Shown in pieces: positions 22,379-33,829 of a stretch of DNA of 64,000 nucleotides. Positions within the stretch are counted from its first letter, which is position 1, and every line of letters begins with the position of its first letter. The DNA is taken from contig NW_004450324.1 of assembly GCF_000321225.1 (NCBI RefSeq), positions 1,854,872 to 1,918,871 on the forward strand. Reading direction: 5' to 3'. A program made the position numbers and the translations under genes. The stretch is from Odobenus rosmarus divergens. Its lineage: Eukaryota > Chordata > Mammalia > Carnivora > Odobenidae. The notes under the pieces are model-generated. The model had not been told where the DNA came from, did no database searches, and saw nothing but the letters and a program-made list of their open reading frames with translations.

Positions 22379-22640
22379 AAAAATAACAATAGCTAACATA
22401 CATAGATCGTTTATAAATGTGCCAGGTACACATTTATGTTTTTTGAATACATTAAGTTGTTTAATTCTTATAACAATTTAAGACCAGTACTAATATCATC
22501 CCCAGGTTACTTACTGGGGATGAAGAAACTGAGGCACAGAATGTTAAATAACTTGCCAAAGTCATGTCTAATAACTTGAGAAGCTTGCATTTAAACCAGG
22601 TCATCTGTCTCCAAAAGCCTGTAGCCTTAACTGTATGTTG
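22379..22640 (-). repeat. MIR SINE
   Basis: The reverse-complement MIR order is clear: AACAATAGCTAACATACAT, ATGTGCCAGGTACACATTT, GTTTAATTCTTATAACAATT, GATGAAGAAACTGAGGCACA, AATAACTTGCCAAAGTCATG, then a decayed head. This is one of the better-preserved MIRs of the window. Confidence 0.85.
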
Positions 22641-23829
22641 GTTTGCAACTGGCAGCCCTCTTGGTAGCTTCCCGGGTACAATCTGGAACCAGCCCCCATA
22701 AACAGAGGTCAGGGATCAACTGCAAAAAGAGGCAAGCCACTCCAGGTTGGTAGGTAGCCGTTTTAAAAAGCAAAGGAAACTTACACAGGAGGCTTATCTT
22801 GGGCAGCCACGAGATGAATGGATCTCCACACCCGCCTGCTAAATCTTAGAAGTTTATAAAGAGGCCTTAACCGGGCTCAGTCACGTATACCATGCAGGTG
22901 TTTTTAACACCACATCACTATCTCTGAGGCATGTCCGGGAACAGCCTCTGGGAACAGGAAAGGCAAGCAGAATGCACATTCCAAGGACAGGGGAGGGGTG
23001 AAGGATCTTAAGCTCACATGTCCACTGGCAGTCATGTCTTTTTGATGACCTTCTCCAACACCATAGCATTTTACCATCCCAAATATGGTGCCAAGCGTTC
23101 AAGCCTGAATTGTGGAAGATCGCCGTTTCCAAGATTATGAGCAAAAAAGAAGGCAAGGAGGGCTTGATATTCACCGCACCTGATATCCAGGCAAACAGAA
23201 CTGGAGAAAAAAATCAATTTGATTCTTTCTGTGCCTTTACAGCACATGCCTAAATTCATCAGGGTCCCGTTGTGCCAAGGATAGAATAAAAAGTCTAACG
23301 TGATGAGTCTGGAGTGCCAGACTATTGGTTTGAATCCACTCAGGACCTTTCCTTTATAACCTTTATAACCTGTTAAAGAGCATGGACAAGTGTTCGTGGT
23401 TCCAGGTTGCTACCGCTTCTAATTACAGATCAGTCAAAGAAAAGCTTGTCACCGGGGCCAACATCTTGGTGCGTTCACAGTCTTACCTGTGGGTTCTGAG
23501 GAAGCCGGCAAAGCCCTCTACTCTCTCTCTGTCAGGGATCTGATGGCCAGGGCACAGGAGTCTCCAGGTTTTTTCAGTAGATAGGGGAGAATTTGGCACA
23601 GCTGGTCAAGGGCCATCCATGTGTTTTCCTTCCAGAATGATTGTGAGTTCCTATTTGCTGCATCCAAATTTATGTCCTTTGCAACCAGGCCAATTTTCTA
23701 CTTATTTTGAAACTACCACCTCAAATCTTACCGACTATGTGATACCTTTTTCCCCTGCAAGAGGCAGAGTCCCCTCCCTAGGGTTTTCATAGCACCTTGA
23801 CCATAGCTTTACTTACTAAATTGCATTGT
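22641..23829. other. Unclassified intergenic DNA, possible LTR remnant
   Basis: The part at about 22730-23000 has GC and CpG content above its surroundings and a composition that reminds me of carnivore LTRs. I could not identify termini, a primer site or a family. No coding exon is evident. Confidence 0.3.
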
Positions 23830-23970
23830 AATTGATCTTTATACTTGTTCTTCCATCAGATTATGAGCCTAAGACAAGGACTGTGCCTCATCCATCTTCG
23901 GGTCTCTGCACTGAGTAGCGTGGCCCGACACATAGTAGGCCCTATGGTTGATGAAGGGAAAACAAAAGAA
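23830..23970 (+). repeat. L2 3' end
   Basis: The 3'-terminal L2 signature is present in order: AGATTATGAGCCTAAGACAA, GGACTGTGCCTCATCCATC, GACACATAGTAGGCCCTATG, GATGAAGG. Confidence 0.7.
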
Positions 23971-26634
23971 TGGAAATTGAGAATGAAAGACGGATAATAG
24001 TGTTAGTGCCTTTATAACATGATTCAAGATGTCCTGAGAATAACGCTCCTATCCCCCCCAGATCTCCTTCCTGGCCCTGCTTCTGTATGACATTCCACCA
24101 TAATCAAGGAGTTATAAAGATGCAAATAGCATTGGGAAAATAATTAATTCTTCATCAGTCCATAGCTATTAGTATGGGATGGAATGATTTCAAAAAGGTG
24201 AGTTTCAGGGAAGAAAGAGCCTGGGGAAGATCAGGATGTGATGGTCCCCACAATGGGTCATCCTAGGCAGAAGGGAAAAAGCCAGAGACATTGAGTGTCT
24301 CAACTGGTAAAGGAGGGAGGAGTAAAGGAAGGGGATGGAGGGACTTCAGAAAAATGCCCTTACATTATAATTGTCTCTAGAACTAGGAGCCCAGAAGGGG
24401 AAAATATGATTATCCTGCACATCCCCTTGATGTGTTTTGGAATCCTGGTACTTATTTCAGGATTAGGTTTATGTGTAGATATCACAGTTATATCAACTAG
24501 TCTAATTTCTCTTGGCAATGTGGGACTCAATGAGCCAAACTGTTGAAGTATATAATTCAGTGCTTTCAAGGCCAAAGCAAATGCTTCATATTTAGCGTTT
24601 TTTTCCCCCAATAAACTAATCAATCCACTGGATGACCCCACATTTTCTTTTCACAGCCAAATCCCACACATAATGTGATAATGATTTTCCAGCCCCCAAT
24701 GGTATTTAATCTGGAACTGGTTGTGCTGTATGATTTGGTGGCTTATTAAGCATTTTAAGAGACCTCCATGACTGCATTAGAGTTGGGAAAACAAAGCAAA
24801 CTGAGCTGCTGTGAACTGGGGATGGGCGGCTCATTTCTGCAGGGACTCTAGGCTTCCTGCTCCTAACCACCAACTCCCTTCCACTGTCATTTGTTTCTCT
24901 CCCCCTGCTGCCTACCTTCAGGGTCATTTACTCTTCTAAAGCCACCTGCTCTTCCTTGCCTTTGAGTTCCCAGGTGCCAGCTCTCTAAGATTTGACCTTG
25001 GGAACTGCCAACTCAGAGCTGGGATGGCTTTATCCCACCTGCAACAAAAGCCATTTCAAAAAGCAGAGAGAGAGCTGGGCTTCTCATATTTTCCTTGCTG
25101 GATGTGTTTGTGGCTGCAAAAACCAATTACTGAAGCTCAGCTGTAAGAAATGAAATGTATTTAGTCACAGGTAAAGTTCATGAGCATGTTATTTGCTGCA
25201 GAATGTGTGTGGTGGCATCTTTTACAAATGAATGCATATCCTAGATCCTGCTCCCTTTACAAATAAGCCATCTCTAGAGCGAAACTGATGGCAAAAACAG
25301 AAGTAAGTCTAACGGCCTGGCAGCCTCAAAGCTGCTCAGAATAATGAGCTATGGCACATAGCACTTTGTCTTCATCAGATTGTTCCCCCTGCTTGTTTAA
25401 AGTATCAGAAATGCCCATATTCCCTTGGGATCTAAGAGGCTTGCGAGCCCTGCAGGACAAACTCTTCCCTCCACACTTTTTGGGCTAACATTTGAAGGTT
25501 GCACCATGAGAAATTGTTGCATAGAGAGAACTCAGAAGGCAGATGAAGGCATATATGGATGGCATTTTGGCTCTACCGGCACCATTTCTGAGAATGACTA
25601 TCCTCTCTTCCAATTGGCCAAAAACCATTAGGGAAACAAAGGACCAACCAACAGATTTAGGCGGCCTGTTTACACAACAGGCAAACTTTGGTGAAAATGA
25701 ATTTTAAGTGAGAGAGCAGTTTGCTTTTGATGATTTGTGGTTCCATGGAGACCTTAAACCTGGAAGACCACCCAGTACTGAATGTTATTGTAGGTGAAAA
25801 GGGAGAGATTTCTAAAACCACAAATTCGAAAGGACCTTGAAGAGACCTTGAGAAGTCAGGCTTTCCAGGCTGTTGGCTTATTGTTCAAGTCAGCAGATGA
25901 AAGGTACTTGTGTGGTTCACTTAGAGCTGATTGTTCCGTGGCCTCTGCTGTAGTTGATTTGCCTTGGTTTGCCTCCCAACAGGAGGCAAGCTGTCTTCCA
26001 GGTTAGGTGCTGGTTTCCACTGTCAGCAACCTTATCAATACTCTTAGGTGGCACCAGGTTAATCCTACAAGATTTCCTAACTGTTTGTAATGCTCCTTTG
26101 TTCTTTACTTTCCACTTGGAGCCGCAAAAGGGTAAGAAAAGAGTCTGGAGGAGGTGTAAACTAGAGGAAAACAGAATTTGTTAAGAAACCTTGCAAATGC
26201 TTGAGATCTCCGTCCCACTCAGCTCTTCTCACTTTTGGCCAATGACCTAATTGCTTCCTTTACTGAGGGCAAATAAGTCCTCAGGTGTCTGTTTTCTTGT
26301 TTTCCTCCCGGTTTCTTCAAAACTCCATCTCTGTATGAATCTTTTTTTTTTTTGTGGTCTCATATGGTGTCTGCTTTCCTAGGCTAATTAGCCAACCTGA
26401 ATTTGTAAACCCATACTCTCCTCTTCTCCTCTGTGACTTTGCTCTTTTATAGCTCCTCCCCCCTCAGCTCCTTCAATTTCCATTCCTGCCGTGGCTCCCT
26501 TTCTCAGTTGCCTGCAGATATGCACACACCTGTGCCTGGGAAGATTTCCTAAGCTACTCTGCTAATTTACTTTTGCTTCTCCCTACCAAGACTCTTGGCC
26601 AAATGCCACCTAGCGTCTACCTCCGGAAACAGTA
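23971..26634. other. Repeat-poor unique DNA
   Basis: Apart from short T-runs I recognise no transposon in this 2.6-kb stretch, which is unusual for the window. It has no long open frame and no clear splice-site pair. It could hold conserved non-coding elements, but that is inference from the lack of repeats only. Confidence 0.4.
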
Positions 26635-26895
26635 ACACTAATAACAAGGCATGATACATAACATTTGAGTGCCTACTCTGTGCCTACACCTGTGTCGAGC
26701 GATTTACCTACAAACCTTATGAGGTGGCTATTATTCCCATAATTATCTCCATTTTAAAGATGGGGAAATGGAGGCAGAAAGGGGTTAAGCAGCTTTCACA
26801 AGATCACACGGTAAACTTGTAGCAGAGATAGGATTTCAGTCCTATCCAGGGCGTCTGGTCCCAGAGCCCACCGTTTACACCACTGTCCCTTGTAC
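26635..26895 (-). repeat. MIR SINE
   Basis: Reverse-complement MIR blocks: ATTTGAGTGCCTACTCTGTG, AACCTTATGAGGTGGCTATT, CCATTTTAAAGATGGGGAAA, GAGGCAGAAAGGGGTTAAGC, AAGATCACACGGTAAACTTG, and the head region GTCCCAGAGCCCACCG. Confidence 0.85.
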
Positions 26896-27399
26896 TGCTT
26901 TTCTCGTTTGCAGTCAGCCCTCCCTGCATTCTGGACCCATATGCAGGAAGTGCATGACCTCAAAAGAGCTGAGTCCACTGACATTATATCAATTTTTCAT
27001 ATTCTTCGACCTTTCCGAAGAATCTGATAGGGTTGATCTTTGGTGCCCACCTTCCTTCTCACCATTACCTCTCCTTTGGCTCTTATAGCACCATACTATT
27101 GTGGTTCTTATCTATTCCCTCTCATCATTCTGTCTTCTTGGCCGGCTGCCTTTTCTTCTCTTAATACATATGAGCATGGCCCAAGCTTCAGTCACTGAGA
27201 CATTGCCTCTCTCGATACACAGTCTCTCATCTCATGCCTCCAGTTGGGTCATTTGCCAATGAGCTTACTTCTATGGTTCCAGCCCCACTGGCTATCCTGG
27301 CTCCAAGCTTAGATTTCCGACTTCGTGGTGAACTTTTCTGCTAGATTACCTCACCTTCACTTCAAATTCAGTATGAGTTAATTTACATGAATCATATTT

Positions 27400-28490
27400 T
27401 CCCCACGTTGCTAGAACACTGTTCTCCTCTGTCCTCCATCTCTACTTTAGTTCAATGGTACTTGTCCAGTAACCTAGCTTAATATGTGGATGTCCATCCT
27501 GAAGACTCCCTCATTATCACCATTCACATTATCTCATCAAAAACTAGATTTTTAAAAATTCTTCCATCGTTCTCACAACTTTCTTCCCTATTCCATTCTC
27601 TGTCCACAACCAGCACCTTAGTAGATGCCCTTATTAGCTAGTGCTTGGCCTACAGCTGCAGTCTCTGACCTCCTTCCGTCCCTCACGGACCCCAATCTAT
27701 ATGGCTGCCTGCCAGAATGGCATCAGTCTAAAACATTACTTCTATCACCATATGACCCTGGTCGTAAATCTGCAGGAGCTTCCTATGAGCAAAACCTAAA
27801 CTCATTAGCCTAGCATTTAATGCCCTCTCTAATCTAACCACAATTTATCTTTCCAGCTCTCTGTCCTCTATTCCAGGCGGGCTCTTGCCCATATCCAGAC
27901 ATTTTCAGCTCACTCTTGTGTGTCCACACCATTGCTCTCCCTGCTTGGGATAACACCACTGTTCTTCTCCACAGACTACTTACTTTTTAGGATCTCGCTT
28001 CAGTTCTCATTTCTTCAATCAATATGTGATGACCGCATCCCCTAGAAATGATCTCCTTCCTCTGAATTCTATAGTGATGATCATCTATGCCATCAATCTA
28101 GCACTTAGCATTTCCTGCCTATATTTTCATTTGATATGTATTTCCTCCCCAACTACATATATATTTAAACACATTGAGCAGCTGTTAGAGTCTAGGCACT
28201 ATCCTAAGTGTTCTACAGTTGCCATATTTTAACAACAATCTTGAGAAGTAGGTATTTTATCTGTATTTTATAAAGCAATTGAGTCTCTGAAAGGTTAATT
28301 GGCTAAGGATGTTGCCAAGATGAATCCAAACAGAGATATTACCCAGGGAACGTGACTTTAGGGCCTATTCTTTTTCTGTTGTACCACATCGTGTCCTTTC
28401 AACTGCCTTGAGGGCAACAATCCAATTTTATATCTCCCAGTCCACCTCCTGGTACCCAGCACAGCTCCTGAACGTAGTGTTCAAAATGTT
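27400..28490 (+). repeat. L2 element, interrupted by a MIR
   Basis: The body matches the 3' half of L2: GCATCAGTCTAAAACATTAC, CTAAACTCATTAGCCTAGCA, ATCTTTCCAGCTCTCTGTCC, CACACCATTGCTCTCCCTGC, GATCTCGCTTCAGTTCTCAT. The L2 terminus resumes at about 28395-28490 (GCCTTGAGGGCAACAATCC, TACCCAGCACAGCTCCTGAA) after the MIR at 28160-28385. This is one ancient L2 split by a younger MIR. Confidence 0.75.
28160..28385 (-). repeat. MIR SINE inside L2
   Basis: Blocks GAGTCTAGGCACTATCCTAA, TAACAACAATCTTGAGAAGT, GAGTCTCTGAAAGGTTAATT are the reverse complement of MIR. The L2 sequence on both sides gives the insertion order. Confidence 0.65.
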
Positions 28491-28636
28491 GCTGTTTCAA
28501 AGATGTGCTGCCAAAAAATAAGTTTCTTAACATAAAAAGACATGAATAAAATTTGAAGGCAAATTATAAAATGGAAATTTTGTCATATTGCAAAGAATAA
28601 GAGTTACTGTCGGGAATATAGGAGGAGAAACAAAAT

Positions 28637-28744
28637 TTAATTAATTAATTAATTTCAATGTGGGACTTGAACTTACTACCCTGAGATCAAGACCTAAGCT
28701 GAGATCAAGAGTCAGATGAACCAACTGAGCCACCCAGGTGCCCC
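28637..28744 (-). mobile_element. SINEC, short older copy
   Basis: On the minus strand the head (GGGGGCACCTGGGTGGCTCA) is at 28744 and the tail is the (TTAA)n stretch at about 28637. The body is shortened and diverged. The flanks share CAAATTT/CAAAATTT, perhaps the remains of a duplication. Confidence 0.85.
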
Positions 28745-29324
28745 CAAATTTTTTAAATTTAGAATTTAGTTATATATTAATTCATTTATATAAATGGCCA
28801 AAAAAAAAAAGATTTAAAATTCAAAAATTTCAAAATAGCCCTGTCTGGGTTGGGTTCTGTGGAAACAGACTTTTAGACAGAGGTTTAAGAAAGCAAGTCT
28901 ACTGGGGAGAGCCCCGGTTGTCTACATCAATGGGAGAATGAAGAAAACCAGGTTGGGCAGAGGGAAAAGCTGAACAGGGATGCAGATAACAGTGTAATCA
29001 GCTGAACAGCAGATCAGCTCAGCTGAAAACACAATCCCATGACCCATGAGGTGTCTTGGAGCTGAGATCTTGCTTCAGATTTGTCCTGCCTTGAGGTAAG
29101 GGGCCAGTGTTTATAACTCCCTCTCCCCATCAGTTTCCTTAAAGCAGGCTGTCCTGACCAGCTGAGGCAATTTCCAGAGCGGGACTCAACTCAAAACCAG
29201 ACACTTCCAGCATATGGGGACAGGAGAGCCTCTCATATGAAGAGGAATCTGGTGGCACCTCATAGCATCCACTACGAATATATAAGAATATATACTCATG
29301 TTCCCCAGGTACCAAGTTACCTCC
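28745..29324. other. Unclassified intergenic DNA
   Basis: No repeat or gene recognised in this stretch. It ends where the ancient minus-strand L1 starts. Confidence 0.35.
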
Positions 29325-29741
29325 TACAGAGGTAACCAAGGTTAATCACTTCCTTTTGTATCTTTCCAGATATGTTTCATAATATTTAAGCAAACACAAA
29401 TAGATATTATTTTCCTCCTTTTTGCAAAAACAAATGGTAGCACACTATACAGATTGTTCTGCTCTTGCTCTTTCACTTAAAATACATTAGTTTTGGGGGT
29501 AAATACCCAGTAGTGCAATTGCTGGGTCATATGGTAGCTCTATTTTCAACTTTTTGAGGAACCTCCATACCGTTTTCCAGAGTGGTTGCACCAGTTTGCA
29601 TTCCCACCAACAGTGTAGGAGGGTTCCCCTTTTCCCACATCCCTGCCAACATCTGTCATTTCCTGACTTGTTCATTTTAGCCATTCTGACTGGTGTGAGG
29701 TGGTATCTCATTGAGGTTTTGATTTGGATTTCCCTGATGCC

Positions 29742-30271
29742 NNNNNNNNNNNNNNNNNNNNNNNNNNNNNNNNNNNNNNNNNNNNNNNNNNNNNNNNNNN
29801 NNNNNNNNNNNNNNNNNNNNNNNNNNNNNNNNNNNNNNNNNNNNNNNNNNNNNNNNNNNNNNNNNNNNNNNNNNNNNNNNNNNNNNNNNNNNNNNNNNNN
29901 NNNNNNNNNNNNNNNNNNNNNNNNNNNNNNNNNNNNNNNNNNNNNNNNNNNNNNNNNNNNNNNNNNNNNNNNNNNNNNNNNNNNNNNNNNNNNNNNNNNN
30001 NNNNNNNNNNNNNNNNNNNNNNNNNNNNNNNNNNNNNNNNNNNNNNNNNNNNNNNNNNNNNNNNNNNNNNNNNNNNNNNNNNNNNNNNNNNNNNNNNNNN
30101 NNNNNNNNNNNNNNNNNNNNNNNNNNNNNNNNNNNNNNNNNNNNNNNNNNNNNNNNNNNNNNNNNNNNNNNNNNNNNNNNNNNNNNNNNNNNNNNNNNNN
30201 NNNNNNNNNNNNNNNNNNNNNNNNNNNNNNNNNNNNNNNNNNNNNNNNNNNNNNNNNNNNNNNNNNNNNNN
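29742..30271. other. Assembly gap (530 N)
   Basis: All bases are N. The gap falls inside a young L1, where near-identical copies elsewhere commonly stop assembly. Open frames that run across it are artefacts. Confidence 1.
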
Positions 30272-30284
30272 ATGATCTCACTGA

Positions 30285-30729
30285 TATGAGGAATTCTTAA
30301 TCTCAGGAAACAAACTGAGGGTTGCTGGGCGGTGGGGAGTGGGAGGGATGGGGTGGCTGGGTGATAGACACTGGGGAGGGTATGTGCTCTGGTGAGCGCT
30401 GTGAATTGTGTAAGACTGTTGAATCACATCCCTGTACCTGTAAAACAAACAATACATTATATGTTAAAAAAAAGAAGATAGTAGGAAGGGAAAAATGAAG
30501 GGGGGGAAATCGGAGGGGGAGATGAACCATGAGAGACTATGGACTCAGAGAAACAAACTGAGGGTTCTAGGAGGGAGGGAGGTGGGGGGATGGGTTAGCC
30601 TGGTGATGGGTATTAAAGAGGGCACATATTGAATGGAGCACTGGGTGTTATACGCAAACAATGAATCATGGAACACTACATCAAAAATGAATGAGGTAAT
30701 GTATGGTAATTAACATAATAAAATTTAAA
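30285..30729 (+). repeat. Doubled L1 3' terminus
   Basis: Two 3'-end modules lie in tandem. The first (about 30310-30475) ends in ACATTATATGTTAAAAAAAA, like a true L1 end with tail. A linker GAAGATAGTAGGAAGGG follows, then ACTGAGGGTT opens the second module (about 30555-30729). The same junction occurs near 150-200. G-runs in each module (30325-30360 and 30573-30594) fit a four-run quadruplex pattern. Confidence 0.8.
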
Positions 30730-31159
30730 AAAATACATTAGTTTTCATTCATGCCAGTTTTTAAAGGACACTTTTTTTTTTTAAGGCAGCATTTCATGTG
30801 GATGTATAATGATTTCTTTAACCCATTCCCTTTTGGTAAATGCATAGGTTGTTTCCAATCATTTGTTATTACAAACACTGCTATAATGAATAACCTTGTA
30901 TTTGTCTCACTTTGTTCACAGGGGAGTATATATATGTACAATAAGTTCGTAGAGGTAAGATTTGTTCACAAGATTTGTATGCCCTGCAATTTTGATGCAT
31001 CTGGCCAAATTGCCATCCATGGAGTTTGGCAATGTGTGAGAATGCCTATTTCCTCATACCCTCATCAACACAATGCATTATCAAATTCTTTAACCTTTGC
31101 ATATCTGATAGGCAAAACAATGGCATACCACCACCATAAAGTTGCATTTATTTAATTTT

Positions 31160-31390
31160 TATAACATTTATATGGCTCTTAGTATGTGCCAGATATTGTT
31201 ATAAGCATTTTACAAATATCAACATATTTAATACTCATAACTTCCCTAAGAGAAAGGTTCTACTACTGTTCCCAATTTATTGATATGAAAACTGAGGCAC
31301 ATTGAAGCTAAGTAAATTGCATATGGTCATACGACTAGTAAGAGGTAGAACCAGAATGAGAAACACTACTAGATATTTTGGCTCTACAGT
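31160..31390 (-). repeat. MIR SINE
   Basis: Reverse-complement MIR blocks: CTTAGTATGTGCCAGATATT, TTTAATACTCATAACTTCCC, GAAAACTGAGGCACATTGAA, GGTCATACGACTAGTAAGAG. It is inserted in the ancient minus-strand L1. Confidence 0.8.
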
Positions 31391-31412
31391 TCTTTTATTA
31401 TGGGTGAGGTTG

Positions 31413-31608
31413 GGTGGTGTCTGGGTGGCTCCTTCAGTTAAGCAACCAACTCTTGATTTTGGTTCAAGTTATGATCACAGGGTCATGAGACTGAGCCCCA
31501 GGTCAGGCACTGGGCATGGAGCCTGCCTCAGTATTCTCTCTCTCTCGCTCCCTTTGTCCTTCCCCCACTACCACACTCTTGCTCTCTCCAAAAAAAAAAA
31601 AAAAAAAG
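31413..31608 (+). mobile_element. SINEC, first of a pair
   Basis: Head GTCTGGGTGGCTCCTTCAG, B-box region GAGACTGAGCCCCAGGTC, CT-rich body and an A tail (31590-31607). More diverged than its neighbour. The pair as a whole is bounded by gtgaggttg at 31404-31412 and 31840-31848. Confidence 0.9.
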
Positions 31609-31839
31609 AGGGGGGGTCACCTGGGTGGCTCAGTTTGTTAAGCGACTGCCTTCAGCTCAGGTCATGATCCCAGGGTCCTGGGATCGAGCCCCACATTGGG
31701 CACCCTGCTCCGCGGGGAGTCTGCTTCTCCCTCTCCCACTCCCCCTGCTTGTGTTCCCTCTCTCGCTGTGTCTCTCTCTGTCAAATAAATAAATAAATAA
31801 ATACATAAATAAAAATCTTAAAAAAAATTTTTAAAAAGT
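31609..31839 (+). mobile_element. SINEC, second of a pair, inserted at the A tail of the first
   Basis: Head GGGGTCACCTGGGTGGCTCA, B-box region GGGATCGAGCCCCACATTGG, CT-rich body with CTCCCACTCCCCCTGCTTG, and an (AAAT)n tail. It follows the A-run of the first SINE directly, so it was probably inserted there, a common SINE target. Confidence 0.9.
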
Positions 31840-31905
31840 GTGAGGTTGAGCATCTCTTCATGTACTTAATTTGGATTTTCTTCTGTAAATTCTCTCTTTA
31901 TATCC

Positions 31906-33829
31906 TTGCTGTGTCTTTTTAAAAATAGTAAATTAATTATTCATCCCTCAAATATGTAAATTAATTATTCATCCCCCAAATATGTAATAATGTAACAACA
32001 CTATGATCAGATTGAATAAAAATATTTAATGGCTTAAAAATGTTTAAAATACAAGGATATTTTATATGCTATATGAAATATATTCTGATAAACCATTTAC
32101 CAAAGAGATTGTGTAGTTTGATCCCCAAATCTACATACTTTCCCATATCTTTATACCTATGTATCCATATAATAAAGAAAATATGTATAAAATATTCACA
32201 GTTTTTGTCACTGGTCTTAAGTTTTTTCTTTGTGCTTTTCTTTATTTTCTTAAGTTTTAACATTTACACATATTTTTATAATCTCTAAAAACTGTGATTT
32301 TTTTACCTAAAAATGAAATAGGAAAAAAAAAGCTGATCGTCTTATTATTTGCCACCCAAATCCTGGCAGCAGTTAACAATAGGCCTCCTTAATATGTGTC
32401 ATACTCACTCGTTATTCTGGCAGAGTTCTAGAAGGTATATAGTTTTCCTTGAGGAGAGTCCTTGAGACTCTGGTGCCTGAAGGAACTCAGTCACTCCTCC
32501 TTCTCTCCTGGAGGCTTCTGTCTGATTGCCTGGAACAGGGCGGCGTGACTTATTCCCCTTCCAGGGTCCCCGTTTTCCAGCAGGCCCAATGCTTGGAGCC
32601 TCATTTTACCCAGAGGGTTCTGCAGCCCCTCATTCCCAAGAATTCCTCACAGAATAGTTCCCAGGAGAATAGGAAGTTCTTTTTCTTCCTTTTATTCCCC
32701 CACTAGTCTTTGTTTACTTGGGGGACAGGAACATTTTTTTGACTAAAAACCTGTCAGTTTTGCTTTTCAGTTCCTTCAATGGGTAATTTAAATGTCTCAT
32801 TAGTTTGTTTTATGCGTGGATTTTAAGAGAATTCCTTTGAGTCTTTGTTGTCCTTTCATCAGTCGATATGGAGACACAGCTATCGTTATAAAGTCTCTTA
32901 AATTAAAACCATTTCTCTGAACCAATCTCTGTAAAAAAAAAAAACTCCCAAGATTTGTGTTTTACATCTCAGGCAGGACTTTTCTTTGATTAAATGCTTC
33001 ATTTGTCAGCTTTGGAGGCTGAAATGAAGTTTGCTGGTGCTTTGGTTATATTTCTAATTTTGGGAGGAGTGGCATGACAGCGCTGGCAGTGTGTATTTTT
33101 TTTTTTTTTTTTGGTTTTTGGCTTGGTTTTTGCTTCTGTTTTGTGTTATTTTGATTGTTGTTTCTACGGATGTGGCTATTTCCATAAAGGTTTGGGCAAT
33201 TGCATAACCACTAACAACAAAGAACTGTCTAAAAAAGAAACTAGAAGAAACAAAATGCAATCCCTCAAACCATTAATTTCAACTTCTCTCAGTGTAATTC
33301 GGGGTTGAGGTGATGTTCAGAGCAAAAACCTATAATTTTGTTCTAAATGTATTATATCCCTTCCTCCTGGTAAGTTTCTACATCCAATTCCCCAGAGAGT
33401 TCTTCAAGCAAGTACTGTATTGATTAGGTTTTTATATCAAGTCCACTACTAGACTGAGATAAAACTCACCTCGTTGATAAAACCAGATACTTCCTTCTTT
33501 TTGTCTTAGAACCAGGGTCAATGCTAGAAAAAAATATCAAGTAGGCAGATTGTTACAGTCTTGTCTCCTATTTTGGCCCTGTTTGCGGTTCCCAGCAATA
33601 AATCTCAAGCATCGTGCTGCCTTAGAAGACCCCTAAAGCAAACACTGCCGACAGGCTGCATTTTGTCAGACAGATTTATTTCGTGAGGCCTGTATGTAGT
33701 TAATAATTGGTAAATGTCACATCAAAATTCAAGTGGCAGAATCTCTTGGAAAACTGAAAATTTTGGCCTATAGAACTCAGAGTCCTGCAGAAGAGCAGGT
33801 CACCTCTTCTCTTTAATTTTTTTAAATTC
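31906..33829. other. Unclassified, AT-rich then repeat-poor DNA
   Basis: 31906-32340 is very AT-rich with a doubled TAAATTAATTATTCATCC near 31930 and 31960. 32341-33829 lacks recognisable repeats except short homopolymers. No exon is evident. The 32750-33720 part has the mixed AT-rich, repeat-free look of conserved non-coding DNA, which I cannot test here. Confidence 0.35.

Larger units (their letters stand above)
29495..30729 (+). mobile_element. Young L1 with inverted 5' part (twin-priming type)
   Basis: The element is flanked by a perfect 16-bp repeat aaaatacattagtttt at 29479-29494 and 30730-30745, at a TT/AAAA site. Its right part (30272-30729) is plus-strand L1 3' UTR with A tail. Its left part (29495-29741) is minus-strand ORF2 ([33 protein letters not shown]). 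Opposite orientations inside one pair of duplications indicate a 5' inversion. The inversion junction lies in the 530-base assembly gap. Confidence 0.9.
29325..31905 (-). mobile_element. Ancient L1 (L1MC-ME type), interrupted
   Basis: The 3' part is on the left (TATCTTTCCAGATATGTTTC, GCACACTATACAGATTGTTC). It continues after the young L1 with ATTTCATGTGGATGTATAA, GTTGTTTCCAATCATTTG and GGCCAAATTGCCATCCATGG, then at 31393-31412 and 31840-31905 (GTGAGGTTGAGCATCTCTTC). The breaks are a young L1 (29495-30729), a MIR (about 31160-31390) and a SINE pair (31413-31839). Order of arrival: MIR, young L1 and SINEs all after the host L1. Confidence 0.8.

Noticed and set aside
22730..23000. Possible endogenous retrovirus LTR
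   Set aside because: No TG...CA termini, target duplication, primer-binding site or internal viral region could be found, so I left it unclassified.
29487..30300. Open frames of 183-264 codons
   Set aside because: They consist mainly of undetermined bases in the assembly gap. Only the L1 ORF2 tail piece at the edge is real.
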